In this document: piece by piece, positions 1 through 10,543 of the stretch
How positions within the stretch are numbered: position 1 is the first letter of the stretch
Layout: every line of letters begins with the position of its first letter
NCBI RefSeq assembly: GCF_029688845.1
Contig: NZ_JARUKW010000002.1
Coordinates: 62,001 to 126,000 of the forward strand
Source of the DNA: Natronococcus sp. A-GB1
GTDB lineage: Archaea; Halobacteriota; Halobacteria; Halobacteriales; Natrialbaceae
Direction of reading: 5' to 3'
Length of the DNA stretch: 64,000 bases
Position numbers and translations under genes: made by a program
Notes under the pieces: generated by a model
Seen by the model: only the letters and a program-made list of their open reading frames with translations
Database searches by the model: none
What the model was told of the DNA's origin: nothing

Positions 1-1223
1 GCGGAGTCTACGGCGGTGTCGATGGGCTGAGTCGGCGAAGCCGATACCCCTGGAGCCGTCTCGGAATCGGTCTGGGTATCGATCAGGAGCCGGAGTACGT
101 CGCTGTCCTCGAGGCGGTCACCGAACTGACAGACCGAGTCGACGAACACGGCATTACCTACGTCGAACGCGCGGCGACCGCCACGGATCTGAGCGTTCGG
201 GAGCTCGGATTTCCGACGCCGCCGGACGGGACCTGGCCCAGACTGACACTCGGACTTCTCTCGGTTGGGACAGACGATGGTTCGTACTGGACGCCGATCC
301 ACGGAACAGTTCTCGACGATGAAACGATTCGCGCTCGCGTCCCCGACGCGATCACCGATCGATTCGCTCGCGGCGGTATCGTCAGCGTCGCACTTGGAGT
401 CCCGGCGGAAGCGCTCGCAGCGGCGTACCACCTGACGGTCACTGACGGTCTCTCGGTGCCAGTCGAGGATCGGCGCGTCGGCTCGACAGTCCCGGTGATT
501 CCCACCTCTGGCGGACTCGTTCCCAGCTCTTCGGAGGTCGTCATTGAGGCTGAGATCGCGGATCAGCAGCCCGAAACCCGGTCGGAAAAACGTGAGTTCT
601 GGGAACGGATCGCCGACAGCACGACGTTGACACTCGACGTAACCAATGTATTCACTCGTGATGGCGCCGTCGTTCCGTTTACGCCGCTCGACGTCCCGCT
701 TTCGGACGATCTCCAGCTCGTCGCGCTAGCTCTGGCGGCACAGCTTTACGATCGGGTCAACAGCTACTGGGGCGTCGCGCCGGTCGAGTGGCTCTTGCTC
801 CCGGCGAGCGGGCGACTCGGAATCTGTGTGGTTTCGGCGAAGATGCTGTACGCCGGCTTCGAGTGGCAGCTCTCGAATTTCCTGTTTTCGTTCTCGAACT
901 GTTATGACACCGTCATTATCGTCGACGACGAAGCCAGCCCTCGCGACCTCGGACAGGTGCTTGCGGATATCTGGGTCAAAGCCCACCCGTCCCGAGACTG
1001 GCTGTTCAGCGAGTCCGACGCTCCCGTCGCCCGAATGCCGACGTACAGCCGTGAGGGGACCGGGGCGCGCCTCTATATCGACGCGACGTGGGATCCCCGG
1101 TGGGACGAAGAGTACATCGCTCCGCAGGTTTCGTTTACCGACTCGTATCCTCCAAATCTCCGGGCGGCCGTCCGCAGTTCGTGGGCCGAATTCGGATTTA
1201 ACACCAATCCTGACGGGCTGTGA
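1..1223 (+). CDS. UbiD-like decarboxylase, 3' part (5' end outside window)
   Basis: The frame is open from base 3 to a TGA at 1223, giving 406 visible residues without an N-terminus. The middle (RGGIVSVALGVPAEAL, then SSSEVVIEAEI) and the end (DDEASPRDLGQVLADIW, GARLYIDATWDP) follow the layout of UbiD-family decarboxylases, which use prenylated FMN on aromatic or unsaturated acids. The match is by eye and diverged: the N-terminal metal and prFMN-binding part is not in view, so activity cannot be judged. It lies upstream of an acyl-CoA ligase and carboxylase cluster, which fits a role in acid catabolism (inference). A promoter-like AT-rich gap separates it from the next gene. Confidence 0.6.
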   Translation, partial: GVYGGVDGLSRRSRYPWSRLGIGLGIDQEPEYVAVLEAVTELTDRVDEHGITYVERAATATDLSVRELGFPTPPDGTWPRLTLGLLSVGTDDGSYWTPIHGTVLDDETIRARVPDAITDRFARGGIVSVALGVPAEALAAAYHLTVTDGLSVPVEDRRVGSTVPVIPTSGGLVPSSSEVVIEAEIADQQPETRSEKREFWERIADSTTLTLDVTNVFTRDGAVVPFTPLDVPLSDDLQLVALALAAQLYDRVNSYWGVAPVEWLLLPASGRLGICVVSAKMLYAGFEWQLSNFLFSFSNCYDTVIIVDDEASPRDLGQVLADIWVKAHPSRDWLFSESDAPVARMPTYSREGTGARLYIDATWDPRWDEEYIAPQVSFTDSYPPNLRAAVRSSWAEFGFNTNPDGL

Positions 1224-1379
1224 GCGTTCCCTGAAAGAAGGAGGGCTCGGCGGCAGGAGGTCCGAAGTAGTATCCCTGAACTAACGAAGTTGAGCATCCT
1301 TTCTATGAGTTACTATCATAGACGATCATATTGGTGGACTCATAGGTGTTTTCGAAAGTGTTTACGCAAGACTGCGCTG

Positions 1380-1456
1380 TGGTGTCTATATATACCACTC
1401 TCAAAATTAAATTATATTTTTATTTTATTGTTCGAATTTAACCGATGCAGTTATTA
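1380..1456 (+). promoter_or_regulatory. AT-rich promoter region of the acyl-CoA ligase gene
   Basis: A sharply AT-rich stretch (runs of TATATA and TTTTATTTTATT) stands out from the GC-rich surroundings. TTATTA at about 1450-1456 lies 26-32 bp before the ATG at 1482, the spacing of a haloarchaeal TATA box for a leaderless transcript. The choice of TATA element among several is an inference. Confidence 0.5.
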
Positions 1457-1481
1457 CGGAAAACGAGACCAGCGAAGTTGT

Positions 1482-3164
1482 ATGACGGGCAGCCACAACA
1501 TGCCGGGGTACGAGGAAGTGTACGACGAGTTCTCGTGGGACGAAATCTACGAGGCCGCTGACTGGAACGCACCCACCGAACTGAACATTGCACACGAAGT
1601 CTGTGACCGCCACGCCGAGAACAAGGAGAAGGTCGCGCTCTATCAGGTGAGCGAGGACGGCGAGTTGACGACGATGACGTTCTGGGAACTCGCCGATCGG
1701 ACCGATCGGTTTGCGAACGTCCTCGAGTCGCTCGGCATCGAACAGGGCGACCGCGTCTTCTCGTACATGCCACGGATCCCCGAACACTACGTGGCGCTGG
1801 TGGGAACGCTCAAGCGCGGCGCCGTCTTCGGCGGCGTCAACGAGCGGTTCGGCCCCGACGGCATCTCCTATCGACTCTCCGACTGCGACGCGAAAGCGAT
1901 CGTCACGACTCCCGAAAACCGCGACACCGTCGCGGACGCCCTTGAGGACGCCCCTTCGGTCGAGCACGTCATCGTCGTCAGCGACGATGGAACGGGCATT
2001 CGACCCGGCGACGTCAGTTACCACAGCGAGCTCGAAACCGCGAGCCGCGAGTACGAGCCGGCCGCGACCGGCGGCGAGGACGACGCGTTGCTCTACTACA
2101 CCAGCGGGACGACCGGGCTGGCGAAGGGCGTCCGTCACAAACACCGCTGGGTCGCCGGCGTCGCCGCCACCCAGAAGTACGCCGTCGACCTTCAGGAGGG
2201 CGATTGCTACTGGTCGACCGGTGATCTGGGGTGGCTGACTGGACCGATCAATACTCTCGGTGCCTGGTTCTGGGGAACGGCGCTGTTCACCTACGAAGGC
2301 GAGTTCGATCCCGAGGAATGGGCCGACCTTCTCGATCGGTTCCCAGTCACGGTGTTGTTCTCGGTGCCGACGGCCTACCGGATGCTGCGCGAACACGAGG
2401 AGGTCCTCGAGGACGTCTCGCTGGATCTTCGCCATGCCCTGTCGATCGGTGAACCGCTTTCGGGGGGCGTCGTCGAGTGGGGCGAGGAGACGCTCGGCGT
2501 CACCATCCACGACACGTACGGCCAAACCGAGACGGGCAACATGATCATCAACAACTACCCGACGATGGAGCTCCGGCCGGGCTCGATGGGCAAGCCGCTG
2601 CCCGGAATCGAGGCCGACGTCGTCGATCCGGAGACGGGCGAAGTGCTCGAGCCCGGTGAAACGGGGGAGATCGCCCAGCGTGGAGACTACCCCTGCTTCT
2701 TCGCGGAGTACTGGCAGAAGCCGGAGAAGACCGCCGCCTGTTTCGTCGATGGCCCCGACGGCGAGTGGTATCTCTCGGGCGACCTCGCCCACAAGGACGA
2801 GGACGGCTACTTCTGGTTCGAGGGTCGAGCCGACGACGTTATCCTCTCGTCGGGCTACCGAATCGGTCCGTTCGAGGTCGAGAGTTCGCTGGGCGAACAC
2901 GAGGCCGTCGCCGAGTCCGCCGTCGTTCCGAAGCCCCACCGCGAGCGGGGTAACATCGTCAAAGCATACATCGTACCGAGCGAGGGGACGACGACTTCCG
3001 AGGAGCTCAAAGAGGAGATCAAGACCCACGTTCGGGAAGAGCTGTCGGCCCACGAGTACCCGCGCGAGATCGAGTTCCGCGAGGAGCTTCCGAAGACGGT
3101 CACCGGGAAGATCCGTCGGACGGAGCTACAAGACGATGTCGAAGAAGAGGCAGAGGCAACCTGA
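1482..3164 (+). CDS. AMP-forming acyl-CoA synthetase (acetyl/medium-chain type)
   Basis: A 560-aa member of the ANL superfamily that would activate a carboxylic acid to its CoA thioester with ATP. Visible motifs: YYTSGTTGLAKGV (ATP phosphate loop), STGDLGW, YGQTETG (adenylate binding), YLSGDLAHKDEDGYF, the hinge RADDVILSSGYRIGP, and a C-terminal TGKIRR carrying the catalytic lysine. The frame is open back to 1290, but those 64 residues come from the AT-rich leader and are not acidic, so ATG 1482 is chosen (a second ATG lies at 1500). It heads a same-strand run with an acyl-CoA dehydrogenase and a biotin-dependent carboxylase. The substrate cannot be read from the sequence. Confidence 0.9.
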   Translation: MTGSHNMPGYEEVYDEFSWDEIYEAADWNAPTELNIAHEVCDRHAENKEKVALYQVSEDGELTTMTFWELADRTDRFANVLESLGIEQGDRVFSYMPRIPEHYVALVGTLKRGAVFGGVNERFGPDGISYRLSDCDAKAIVTTPENRDTVADALEDAPSVEHVIVVSDDGTGIRPGDVSYHSELETASREYEPAATGGEDDALLYYTSGTTGLAKGVRHKHRWVAGVAATQKYAVDLQEGDCYWSTGDLGWLTGPINTLGAWFWGTALFTYEGEFDPEEWADLLDRFPVTVLFSVPTAYRMLREHEEVLEDVSLDLRHALSIGEPLSGGVVEWGEETLGVTIHDTYGQTETGNMIINNYPTMELRPGSMGKPLPGIEADVVDPETGEVLEPGETGEIAQRGDYPCFFAEYWQKPEKTAACFVDGPDGEWYLSGDLAHKDEDGYFWFEGRADDVILSSGYRIGPFEVESSLGEHEAVAESAVVPKPHRERGNIVKAYIVPSEGTTTSEELKEEIKTHVREELSAHEYPREIEFREELPKTVTGKIRRTELQDDVEEEAEAT

Positions 3165-3305
3165 TCGGCGTTACACCGCGATTCCAACCCGACGAACCCC
3201 TGTGGTTCGATCTCGGACGACGGCGTCGAGCTGCCCGAAAACGAGTCTCGATCCGGGACATCCCGGATCGAACGCTGCCAACACGACACTACGAAACCGC
3301 GATCA

Positions 3306-4472
3306 ATGAACTTCGAAGACACGCAAGAACGATCGATGATCCGCCGGACGGCGGCGGAGATTGCCGACCAGTACGGACCCGAACACTGGCGCGAGAAAGA
3401 GGAGAACAGCGAGTTCTCGACCGAGTTCTGGGACGAACTCGGCGAGGCCGGCTTCCACGGCCTGCTGGTCCCCGAGGAGTACGGCGGTGCCGGCATGGGG
3501 ATGCAAGAGATGGGACTGACGATGGAGACCCTCTGTGCTGAGGGTTGTGGGATGGCCGGTACCTGGTATCTGGTCCTGACTGCCGGAATGGCCGGAGTAG
3601 GGCTCCGCGACCACGGGACGGCTGAACAGAAGGACCGCTACCTGACCGATATCGCTACCGGAGCCCGAAACTTCTCGATCGGGATCACCGAACCCGAGGC
3701 GGGAACGAACACGCTGAACGTCGCTACCCGCGCCGAGCGCGATGGCGACGAGTACGTTCTGAACGGTCAGAAGGCCTGGATCACCTTCGCCGATCGCGCC
3801 GACAACATGATCCTCGTGACGCGGACGACCCCCCGCGAGGAAGTCGACCGCGGCACCGACGGTATCAGCCTCTTCGTCGTCGATATGGACGATCCAAACA
3901 TCGACGTCGCACCGATCCCCAAGCACGCAATAAACTATTCGAAATCCTGTGAGGTCTTCCTCGAGGACGTCCGCGTTCCCGCCGAGGACCTGCTGGGAGC
4001 GGAGGACGACGGCTGGCGGGTCTTGGTCGACATGCTCAATCCGGAGCGGATCGGGTTCGCCGCCGCCGGCACCGGAATCGGCAAGCTCGCATCGGATACG
4101 GCAATCGAGTACGCGAACGACCGCGAGGTTTTCGGGACACCGATCGGCACCCATCAGGCGGTCTCGTTCCCCATCACGGAAGCCTACGCGAAGATGGAGA
4201 CGGCCACACTCATGCGCGAGAAGGCCGCGTGGCTCTACGATCAGGGTGAGGAGTGTGGTTACGAAACCAACGTCGCGAAGGCGACGGCCGTCGAGGCCGG
4301 CATCGAGGCGGTCAAACACTCGATGCAGGCCTTCGGCGGCTGGGGGTATGCAAAGGAGTACGACGTCGAACGCTGGTGGCGCGAGATTAACCTCACTCGA
4401 CTCGCCCCGGTTAGCCAGCAGATGGCGTACAACCACATCGGCCAGCAGCTCGGCTTCCCCAGATCCTACTGA
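3306..4472 (+). CDS. acyl-CoA dehydrogenase
   Basis: A 388-aa FAD-dependent acyl-CoA dehydrogenase with the usual three-domain layout. Visible are the first family signature around [12 protein letters not shown], the substrate-loop region [15 protein letters not shown], and the C-terminal signature [20 protein letters not shown]. It would introduce the alpha-beta double bond into an acyl-CoA and pass electrons to ETF. It ends 2 bp before the biotin carboxylase gene, so they are very likely co-transcribed. That pairing is typical of branched-chain routes such as leucine (isovaleryl-CoA) degradation, but specificity is an inference. Start ATG 3306 follows a 141-bp gap. Confidence 0.92.
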   Translation: MNFEDTQERSMIRRTAAEIADQYGPEHWREKEENSEFSTEFWDELGEAGFHGLLVPEEYGGAGMGMQEMGLTMETLCAEGCGMAGTWYLVLTAGMAGVGLRDHGTAEQKDRYLTDIATGARNFSIGITEPEAGTNTLNVATRAERDGDEYVLNGQKAWITFADRADNMILVTRTTPREEVDRGTDGISLFVVDMDDPNIDVAPIPKHAINYSKSCEVFLEDVRVPAEDLLGAEDDGWRVLVDMLNPERIGFAAAGTGIGKLASDTAIEYANDREVFGTPIGTHQAVSFPITEAYAKMETATLMREKAAWLYDQGEECGYETNVAKATAVEAGIEAVKHSMQAFGGWGYAKEYDVERWWREINLTRLAPVSQQMAYNHIGQQLGFPRSY

Positions 4473-4474
4473 CA

Positions 4475-6265
4475 ATGTTCGAGAAACTACTCGTCGCAAA
4501 CCGCGGCGAAATCGCCGTTCGCGTCATGCAGGCCTGCGAAGAACTGGGTATCGAAACGGTCGCCGTCTACAGCGACGCCGACCGATCGGCCGGCCACGTA
4601 ACCTACGCCGACGAAGCGTACAATATCGGTCCCGCACCCGCAAGTCGGTCCTACCTCGACGGGGACGCGATCATCGAGGTCGCCGATCGGGCGGGTGCCG
4701 ACGCGATCCACCCCGGTTACGGCTTCCTCGCGGAAAACGCCGGGTTTGCGAGTGCCGTTGAAGACGCCGAGGGAATCACCTGGGTCGGGCCCCCGAGCGA
4801 CGCCATGACGGCACTTGGCGAGAAGACGAACGCGCGTCGAATCCTGCAGGCGGCCGACGTACCCGTCGTTCCAGGAACGACCGAACCCGTCGAGTCGGCC
4901 GGCGAGGTGCGAGAGCTCGGCGCAAAGTTCGGCTACCCAGTCGCGATCAAGGCCGAAGGCGGTGGTGGCGGCCGCGGAATGAAGATCGTTCGCGACGATG
5001 ACGAGGTCGACGACGCTTTAGAGAGCGCCAAGCGTGAAGGCGAGGCCTACTTCGACAACGACTCGGTCTACGTCGAGAAGTTCCTCGAGAACCCGAAACA
5101 CGTCGAGGTCCAGATCCTCGCGGACGAACACGGGACGGCGTTGCATCTCGGCGAGCGGGACTGTTCGCTCCAGCGCCGCCACCAGAAAGTCATCGAAGAG
5201 GCCCCGAGTCCGGCGCTGGACGCCGACCTTCGGGAGGCGATCGGCGACGCGGCCCGTCGGGGCGTTCAGGAGGCCGGCTACACGAACGCTGGCACTGTCG
5301 AATTCCTCGTGGAGAACGGCGAGTTCTACTTCATGGAGGTCAACACCCGGATCCAGGTCGAACACACCGTCAGCGAAGAGGTAACAGGCATCGATATCGT
5401 CCGCGAACAGCTCCGTATAGCGGCCGGTGAAGAACTCCCCTACAGTCAGGACGATGTCGAGCTCGACGGCCATGCGATGGAGTTCCGGATCAATGCCGAG
5501 AACCCGGCCGACGGGTTCGCGCCGACGCCGGGGACGCTCACCACGTACGATCCACCGAGCGGTCTCGGCGTCCGGATCGACGACGCGATCTCCCGGGGCG
5601 ACGAGATCGCCGGTGACTACGATTCGATGATCGCGAAGCTGATCGTTCGCGCGCCAACACGAGAGCGCTGTCTCGAGCGCTCGAGACGGGCACTCGTCCA
5701 CTTCGACGTCGGTGTCGAAACGACGGTCCCGTTCCACCGGCTGATGCTCACAGACGACACGTTCCGTGCTGGCGAACATACGACGAACTACCTCGATGAA
5801 ACCGTCAGTGAGGACGACCTCGCGGCCGCCGTCGAACGGTGGAGTACGGCGGTCGACGACGATGGTGGGACGGCCGGCGGCGCGACGAACGATCTCGTCG
5901 TCGAGGTCGACGGACGACGGTTCGACGTCGCCGTCACGGGCGAACTCTCTCGGGGTGCGAGTAGCGCCAGCGAAACCGGCGACGAGACGACGTCGACGAC
6001 CTCGAGTACCGGCGGCACCGGAGCCGGAGCCGACCAGGTCACCGCGAGCGACGCGATCACGGCCGAGATGCAGGGTACCGTACTCTCGGTGAACGTCGAG
6101 CCCGGAGACAACGTCGCCCGGGGCGAGGTGGTCTGTGTCCTCGAGGCGATGAAGATGGAAAACGACGTGGTGGCACCGGCCGCCGGCACCGTCTCGGACG
6201 TCGCCGTGACCGACGGCGAGTCAGTCGATATGGGTGATCCGCTCGTCGTGCTGGAGGAATCATGA
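4475..6265 (+). CDS. acyl-CoA carboxylase, biotin carboxylase + biotin carrier subunit
   Basis: A 596-aa alpha subunit. The biotin carboxylase part begins [15 protein letters not shown] and carries the glycine-rich ATP lid ([10 protein letters not shown]) and the [15 protein letters not shown] catalytic stretch. After a linker rich in Ser, Thr and Gly (about residues 495-525) comes a C-terminal biotinyl domain with EAMKMEND, whose lysine is biotinylated. It charges biotin with bicarbonate for the carboxyltransferase encoded next, whose start overlaps its stop by 4 bp (ATGA). Its substrate class (propionyl-, methylcrotonyl- or geranyl-CoA) is not determinable here. The adjacent dehydrogenase favours a 3-methyl-enoyl-CoA type substrate (inference). 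Confidence 0.93.
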   Translation: MFEKLLVANRGEIAVRVMQACEELGIETVAVYSDADRSAGHVTYADEAYNIGPAPASRSYLDGDAIIEVADRAGADAIHPGYGFLAENAGFASAVEDAEGITWVGPPSDAMTALGEKTNARRILQAADVPVVPGTTEPVESAGEVRELGAKFGYPVAIKAEGGGGGRGMKIVRDDDEVDDALESAKREGEAYFDNDSVYVEKFLENPKHVEVQILADEHGTALHLGERDCSLQRRHQKVIEEAPSPALDADLREAIGDAARRGVQEAGYTNAGTVEFLVENGEFYFMEVNTRIQVEHTVSEEVTGIDIVREQLRIAAGEELPYSQDDVELDGHAMEFRINAENPADGFAPTPGTLTTYDPPSGLGVRIDDAISRGDEIAGDYDSMIAKLIVRAPTRERCLERSRRALVHFDVGVETTVPFHRLMLTDDTFRAGEHTTNYLDETVSEDDLAAAVERWSTAVDDDGGTAGGATNDLVVEVDGRRFDVAVTGELSRGASSASETGDETTSTTSSTGGTGAGADQVTASDAITAEMQGTVLSVNVEPGDNVARGEVVCVLEAMKMENDVVAPAAGTVSDVAVTDGESVDMGDPLVVLEES

Positions 6266-8064
6266 GAGCGACGGTTACCAACGTGGCGACGGAACAGAAC
6301 GCACGGGCGATCGCAAAGGCCCTCGCGTCCCACCTCGGGGAAAAGGTGGAGCTGTACACCGAAACGGGCGACGAGTTTCTCGCGAGCGCGTTGCCGGACC
6401 GAAGCGGGGGTCCGGACGGCGAGAGCGCGGCCGAGGCTGGCACCGTCACTGGCGACGGTGATGCCGATCCCGTATCGGACGACCTCGGACCGACCGAGCG
6501 AGAGGAGACGTTGTTGGACGAGATCGAAGACATTCTCGAGGGTGGCCCCGAGAAGTACCGCAAGCGCCTCTCCGAACAGGGTAAACTGTTCGTCCGCGAC
6601 CGGCTCGATCTCTGGTTCGGCGAGGATGGACTCGCGTTCGAGGACGGCAAGTTCGCCAGCTTCGACGAGTGGCATCCGAGCGGGCAGGTTGCCGAATCCG
6701 ACGCCGGGGATCGACTGCCCGCAGACGGCCTCATCACTGGCGCCGCCGAGTTCGAGGGCCGCGACGTCCACTTCATGGCCAACGACTTCACCGTCAAGGC
6801 TGGATCGATGGCCGAGAAAGGGGTCGAGAAGTTCCTCCGGATGCAACAGCGCGCGCTGAAAACCGGACGGCCGGTGTTGTACCTGATGGACTCCTCGGGC
6901 GGTCGGATCGACCAGCAGACCGGTTTCTTCGCCAACCGCGAGGGGATCGGGAAGTACTACTACAACCACTCGATGCTCTCCGGGCGTGTGCCACAGATCT
7001 GCGTGCTGTACGGGCCCTGTATCGCGGGTGCGGCGTACACGCCTGTCTTCGCGGACTTCACGATCATGGTCCGGGAGATGTCCGCGATGGCGATCGCTTC
7101 CCCGCGGATGGTCGAGATGGTTACCGGCGAGGTAGTCGACCTCGAGGAGCTGGGCGGACCGGACGTCCACGCCCGACATTCAGGCAGCGCAGATCTGATC
7201 GCCGAAGACGAGGAACACGCCCGTGAACTCGTCGCGAAACTGCTGAGCTACCTGCCCGACAACAGCGACGAGAAGCCGCCTCGAACCGAGGGAACCGCAC
7301 CCGAGCTATCGCCCGAGGGGATCGACTCGATTGTCCCACAGGAGCCAAACCGCGGCTACGACATGTACGACGTCGTCGATCGGATCGTCGACGCCGGATC
7401 GGTACTCGAGCTTCGGCCGGAGTACGGCTCCGAGATCATCACGGCGTTCGCCCGGATCGACGGCCGACCGATCGGGATCGTCGCCAACCAGCCCGCCCAG
7501 CGGGCCGGCGCGATCTTCCCCGACGCCGCCGAGAAGGCCGCGGGGTTTATTTGGACCTGTGACGCCTACGACATTCCGCTGCTGTACCTCTGTGACACGC
7601 CCGGCTTCATGGCCGGCTCGCAGGTCGAGAAAGACGGTATCCTCGAACAGGGCAAGAAGATGATCTACGCGACCTCCTCGGCGACAGTGCCCAAACAGGC
7701 CGTGGTCGTCCGGAAGGCCTACGGCGCCGGCATCTACGCCATGTCGGGACCGGCCTACGATCCCGAGAGCATCATCGGACTCCCGAGCGGCGAGATCGCG
7801 ATCATGGGTCCCGAGGCGGCGATCAACGCGGTCTACGCGAACAAGCTGGCAGCGATCGACGATCCGGAAGAACGCGCTCGAAGGGAACAGGAGCTTCGCG
7901 AGGAGTACCGCGAGGACATCAGCGTCCACCGGATGGCGAGCGAGGTCGTTATCGACGAGATCGTCCCGCCGAGTTCGCTCAGGGACGAACTCGAGGCTCG
8001 GTTCGCGTTCTACGAAACCGTCGAGAAGGACCTACCGGATAAGAAACACGGGACGATCCTCTGA
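6262..8064 (+). CDS. acyl-CoA carboxylase, carboxyltransferase subunit with N-terminal extension
   Basis: A 600-aa beta subunit. The carboxyltransferase core starts near residue 95 ([15 protein letters not shown]) and holds both crotonase-like halves: an oxyanion region [16 protein letters not shown], and the second-half stretches [17 protein letters not shown] and [18 protein letters not shown]. Typical family members are 510-550 aa. Here residues 1-45 form a compact segment ([21 protein letters not shown]) followed by an acidic linker. That segment recalls the small extra subunit of some haloarchaeal acyl-CoA carboxylases (inference). Start ATG 6262 overlaps the upstream stop. Confidence 0.93.
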   Translation: MRATVTNVATEQNARAIAKALASHLGEKVELYTETGDEFLASALPDRSGGPDGESAAEAGTVTGDGDADPVSDDLGPTEREETLLDEIEDILEGGPEKYRKRLSEQGKLFVRDRLDLWFGEDGLAFEDGKFASFDEWHPSGQVAESDAGDRLPADGLITGAAEFEGRDVHFMANDFTVKAGSMAEKGVEKFLRMQQRALKTGRPVLYLMDSSGGRIDQQTGFFANREGIGKYYYNHSMLSGRVPQICVLYGPCIAGAAYTPVFADFTIMVREMSAMAIASPRMVEMVTGEVVDLEELGGPDVHARHSGSADLIAEDEEHARELVAKLLSYLPDNSDEKPPRTEGTAPELSPEGIDSIVPQEPNRGYDMYDVVDRIVDAGSVLELRPEYGSEIITAFARIDGRPIGIVANQPAQRAGAIFPDAAEKAAGFIWTCDAYDIPLLYLCDTPGFMAGSQVEKDGILEQGKKMIYATSSATVPKQAVVVRKAYGAGIYAMSGPAYDPESIIGLPSGEIAIMGPEAAINAVYANKLAAIDDPEERARREQELREEYREDISVHRMASEVVIDEIVPPSSLRDELEARFAFYETVEKDLPDKKHGTIL

Positions 8065-8290
8065 GCAGGTATCTCGATCAACCCTCAACCAACAAATGTC
8101 AATATTTAGGCCAAAGTGCGAGGAGGTCGAAGGCGACGGCTCGTAACCCACGGGTGACGAACTGGTGACAGTTTCGGACGGGGTCCGAAGGCTTGAACCC
8201 CGTTTCGACATGTCTGGAGTAGAATAGGTATCCAAAACATTAATTGATGTGGGATGGCGTCCCAAACGGTACGCGAGACATCAACAAACA
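8065..8290 (+). promoter_or_regulatory. intergenic promoter region before the Liv-type importer operon
   Basis: A 226-bp gap that separates the carboxylase genes from livK. It holds short AT-rich elements (AATATTTA near 8102 and AACATTAATTGA near 8236-8248). The second lies about 45-55 bp before the chosen ATG 8291 and could be the TATA box of a transcript with a short leader. No operator dyad is obvious. Confidence 0.35.
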
Positions 8291-9628
8291 ATGAACGAAC
8301 GAAACACACGAATTTCACGGCGGCACTTCCTGAAGGGGTCCGCCGCGGTAACGACACTCGGATCACTGGCAGGCTGTGCCCTCCTACAGGAGGACTTCGG
8401 CGGAGAGGAGATCGATGGCATCCCGGACGAACCGTTCCGGATCGTCCAGGTTCTCTTCGAATCCGGCCCGCCAGCGTTCTACGGAGAGGAAGCGATGAAC
8501 GCGAGCGATATGCTCGTCGATCAGATCAACGAAGACGGCGGACTGATCGGCGAACGCGAGATCGAAGTCGTCGATCGACTCGATGAGGACGCGGGACCGG
8601 ATTCGCTGATCAGCGACGTCCAGGCGATGGCACAGGAGGGCGAGGTCGATATGCTCATGGGGATTATCTCGAGTGCCCATTCGCTCGCGGTAGCGCCGGC
8701 AGCGGACGATCAGCAGTTCCCGTTTCTCGTGACGATGCCCGGAACGTACCAGCTTTTCGAGGAGAATCCGGATATGGAGTACGTCGTTCGAACGGCTGGA
8801 ACGAACGCCGCCGGCGCGGTCGGGGCCGTCCGGATGGTCGAACAGATGGACGATATCGAGACGGTAGTCACGGTCGACCCCGACTACGCCTGGGGACACG
8901 ACCACCAAGAAATGTTCGAGGCCGGTCTCGAGGCAGTCGGTGTGGATGTCGAGATTATCGAGTCGCGCTATCCGGAACTCGGGGAAACCGATTACAGCGC
9001 TCACGTCTCTGCGATCGCCGATCAGGAACCGGATCTCCTGTTCTCGAGTTTGTGGGGGGGAGATATCGCGACGTTCGTCTCACAGGGCGTCGACGGCGGG
9101 CTGTTCGAGGCAGTCGACGAATCGCTACTGATTGGTGACACCGGTGCGCCCCTGCTCAATTCGCTGGGTGATGCTATGCCAGAAAACGTCTGGCTCGGCG
9201 GACGGGGTGGCTACCAGCCAAACTACCGCTACGATGAGGACGAATCCCATAGGGAGTTCGTCGACGAGTACTACGAGCGGTACGATCAGTTGCCGGGTTG
9301 GGGAGCCTACCACGAGTGGATGGGGTTCCAGGCGCTCCAGGAGGGCGTCGAGAGTGCAGTATCGATTATCGGTGACTGGCCGACCGGTGAGCAACTCATG
9401 GCAGCGATGAACAACATCGCGTTCGAGGCACCGCACGGACAGCACACCATGTACGGTCCACAGGCGGTCGCACCGGCCGTCTTCGGTCGACCGACCGACG
9501 ACCACGACCTCCCCGTCGATCACCCGCTCCTCGGGGAGTTCGAGTTCATCGAGGCGACGGAGGTCAACCCGCCCCAGGACGTTCTAACGATGGACTGGGT
9601 CGACGAACTCGAGCCGGTGACGGGGTGA
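8291..9628 (+). CDS. Liv-type ABC transporter substrate-binding lipoprotein
   Basis: A 445-aa extracellular binding protein of the branched-chain amino acid/amide family (Leu/Ile/Val-binding fold). The N-terminus has a twin-arginine signal (SRRHFLKG) and a lipobox (LAGC), so it is a Tat-exported lipoprotein. ATG 8291 is preferred over 8249 because it puts the twin arginines near the N-terminus. It is the first gene of a five-gene importer. Members of this family also bind aromatic acids, urea and short-chain amides, and the neighbouring catabolic genes make an organic acid at least as likely as an amino acid (inference). Confidence 0.88.
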   Translation: MNERNTRISRRHFLKGSAAVTTLGSLAGCALLQEDFGGEEIDGIPDEPFRIVQVLFESGPPAFYGEEAMNASDMLVDQINEDGGLIGEREIEVVDRLDEDAGPDSLISDVQAMAQEGEVDMLMGIISSAHSLAVAPAADDQQFPFLVTMPGTYQLFEENPDMEYVVRTAGTNAAGAVGAVRMVEQMDDIETVVTVDPDYAWGHDHQEMFEAGLEAVGVDVEIIESRYPELGETDYSAHVSAIADQEPDLLFSSLWGGDIATFVSQGVDGGLFEAVDESLLIGDTGAPLLNSLGDAMPENVWLGGRGGYQPNYRYDEDESHREFVDEYYERYDQLPGWGAYHEWMGFQALQEGVESAVSIIGDWPTGEQLMAAMNNIAFEAPHGQHTMYGPQAVAPAVFGRPTDDHDLPVDHPLLGEFEFIEATEVNPPQDVLTMDWVDELEPVTG

Positions 9629-9634
9629 GAACGA

Positions 9635-10543
9635 ATGCCGATCGAATCCCTCACGGTAAACGCGTTCAACGGGCTCTACTTCGCAGCCCTGCTGTTCTTC
9701 GCGTCGGTGGGATTGACCCTCGTATTCGGTATTCTCAATCTGCTAAACATGGCACACGCCGCGTTCTACGGTCTCGGTGCCTACGTCGCGGTCTGGACGC
9801 TGAACAATATGGGCGACGTCACGACGTCGACGGTCGCACTCCTGACAGTGCTCGTTCTCGTGATCCCGCTGGTCGTTTTCGTCCTGTCGGCGGCACTCGA
9901 CAAGACGGTATTCGCCCCGCTGTACGAGATCGAGCACGTCTACCAGCTGCTGGCGACGTTCGGCGTGATCCTGATGATCGACGACATAATCAAGTTCATC
10001 TGGGGCGCGTCGCCGATCACGGTCGACGGAGCCACCGATCCATCCCGACAGCTGGGGACGCTCGATCTGCTCGGCGTCTCGGTGTCGGCCTACCGATCGT
10101 TCGTTATCGTGATCGCCATCGCGTGTGCAGTCGGGCTCTACCTCATGTTCGTCAAGACGAAGCTCGGAAAGATCTCCCAGGCGATGTCCGAGGACTACGA
10201 GATGGTCCAGATGCTCGGAATTAACGTCAACCGCGTTCGCGTCCTGATCTTTAGTATCTCGGTCGCCATCGCCGCCCTCGGCGGTGCGCTGTTCGTCCCC
10301 TTCGCGACGGCGACGCCGGCAGTGACCCTCGAGTATGTCCTGCTCTCGTTCGCCGTGATCGTCATCGGTGGCCTCGGAAGCCTCAAGGGTGTCATCGTTG
10401 CTGCACTCGTTATCGGTATGGTCCGCAGCTTCGGGATCGCGTACTTCCCTGCGCTCGAGTTGGCGATCGTCTTCGGGCTGATGGCGCTGGTCATCATCTT
10501 CAAGCCCGAGGGACTGTTCGGCGACGAGGGGGTGGTCGAATGA
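9635..10543 (+). CDS. livH: Liv-type ABC transporter permease, LivH family
   Basis: A 302-aa polytopic membrane protein with about eight hydrophobic segments. It shows the LivH-like N-terminus (FNGLYFAALLFFASVGLTLVFGILNLLNMAH) in part and the family ending IIFKPEGLFGDEG. It pairs with LivM to form the channel of the importer. It begins 7 bp after the binding-protein stop and overlaps livM by 4 bp (ATGA), indicating one operon with translational coupling. The symbol describes family only; the transported compound is unknown. Confidence 0.9.
   Translation: MPIESLTVNAFNGLYFAALLFFASVGLTLVFGILNLLNMAHAAFYGLGAYVAVWTLNNMGDVTTSTVALLTVLVLVIPLVVFVLSAALDKTVFAPLYEIEHVYQLLATFGVILMIDDIIKFIWGASPITVDGATDPSRQLGTLDLLGVSVSAYRSFVIVIAIACAVGLYLMFVKTKLGKISQAMSEDYEMVQMLGINVNRVRVLIFSISVAIAALGGALFVPFATATPAVTLEYVLLSFAVIVIGGLGSLKGVIVAALVIGMVRSFGIAYFPALELAIVFGLMALVIIFKPEGLFGDEGVVE

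Noticed and set aside
1290-1481. 64-residue N-terminal extension of the acyl-CoA ligase frame
   Set aside because: It is encoded by AT-rich leader DNA, is basic and cysteine-rich, unlike the acidic body of the protein, and overlaps the promoter.
1425-3053. Long open frame (542 codons) on the minus strand
   Set aside because: It mirrors the acyl-CoA ligase in a GC-rich genome where antisense frames stay open; no family motif and no start context.
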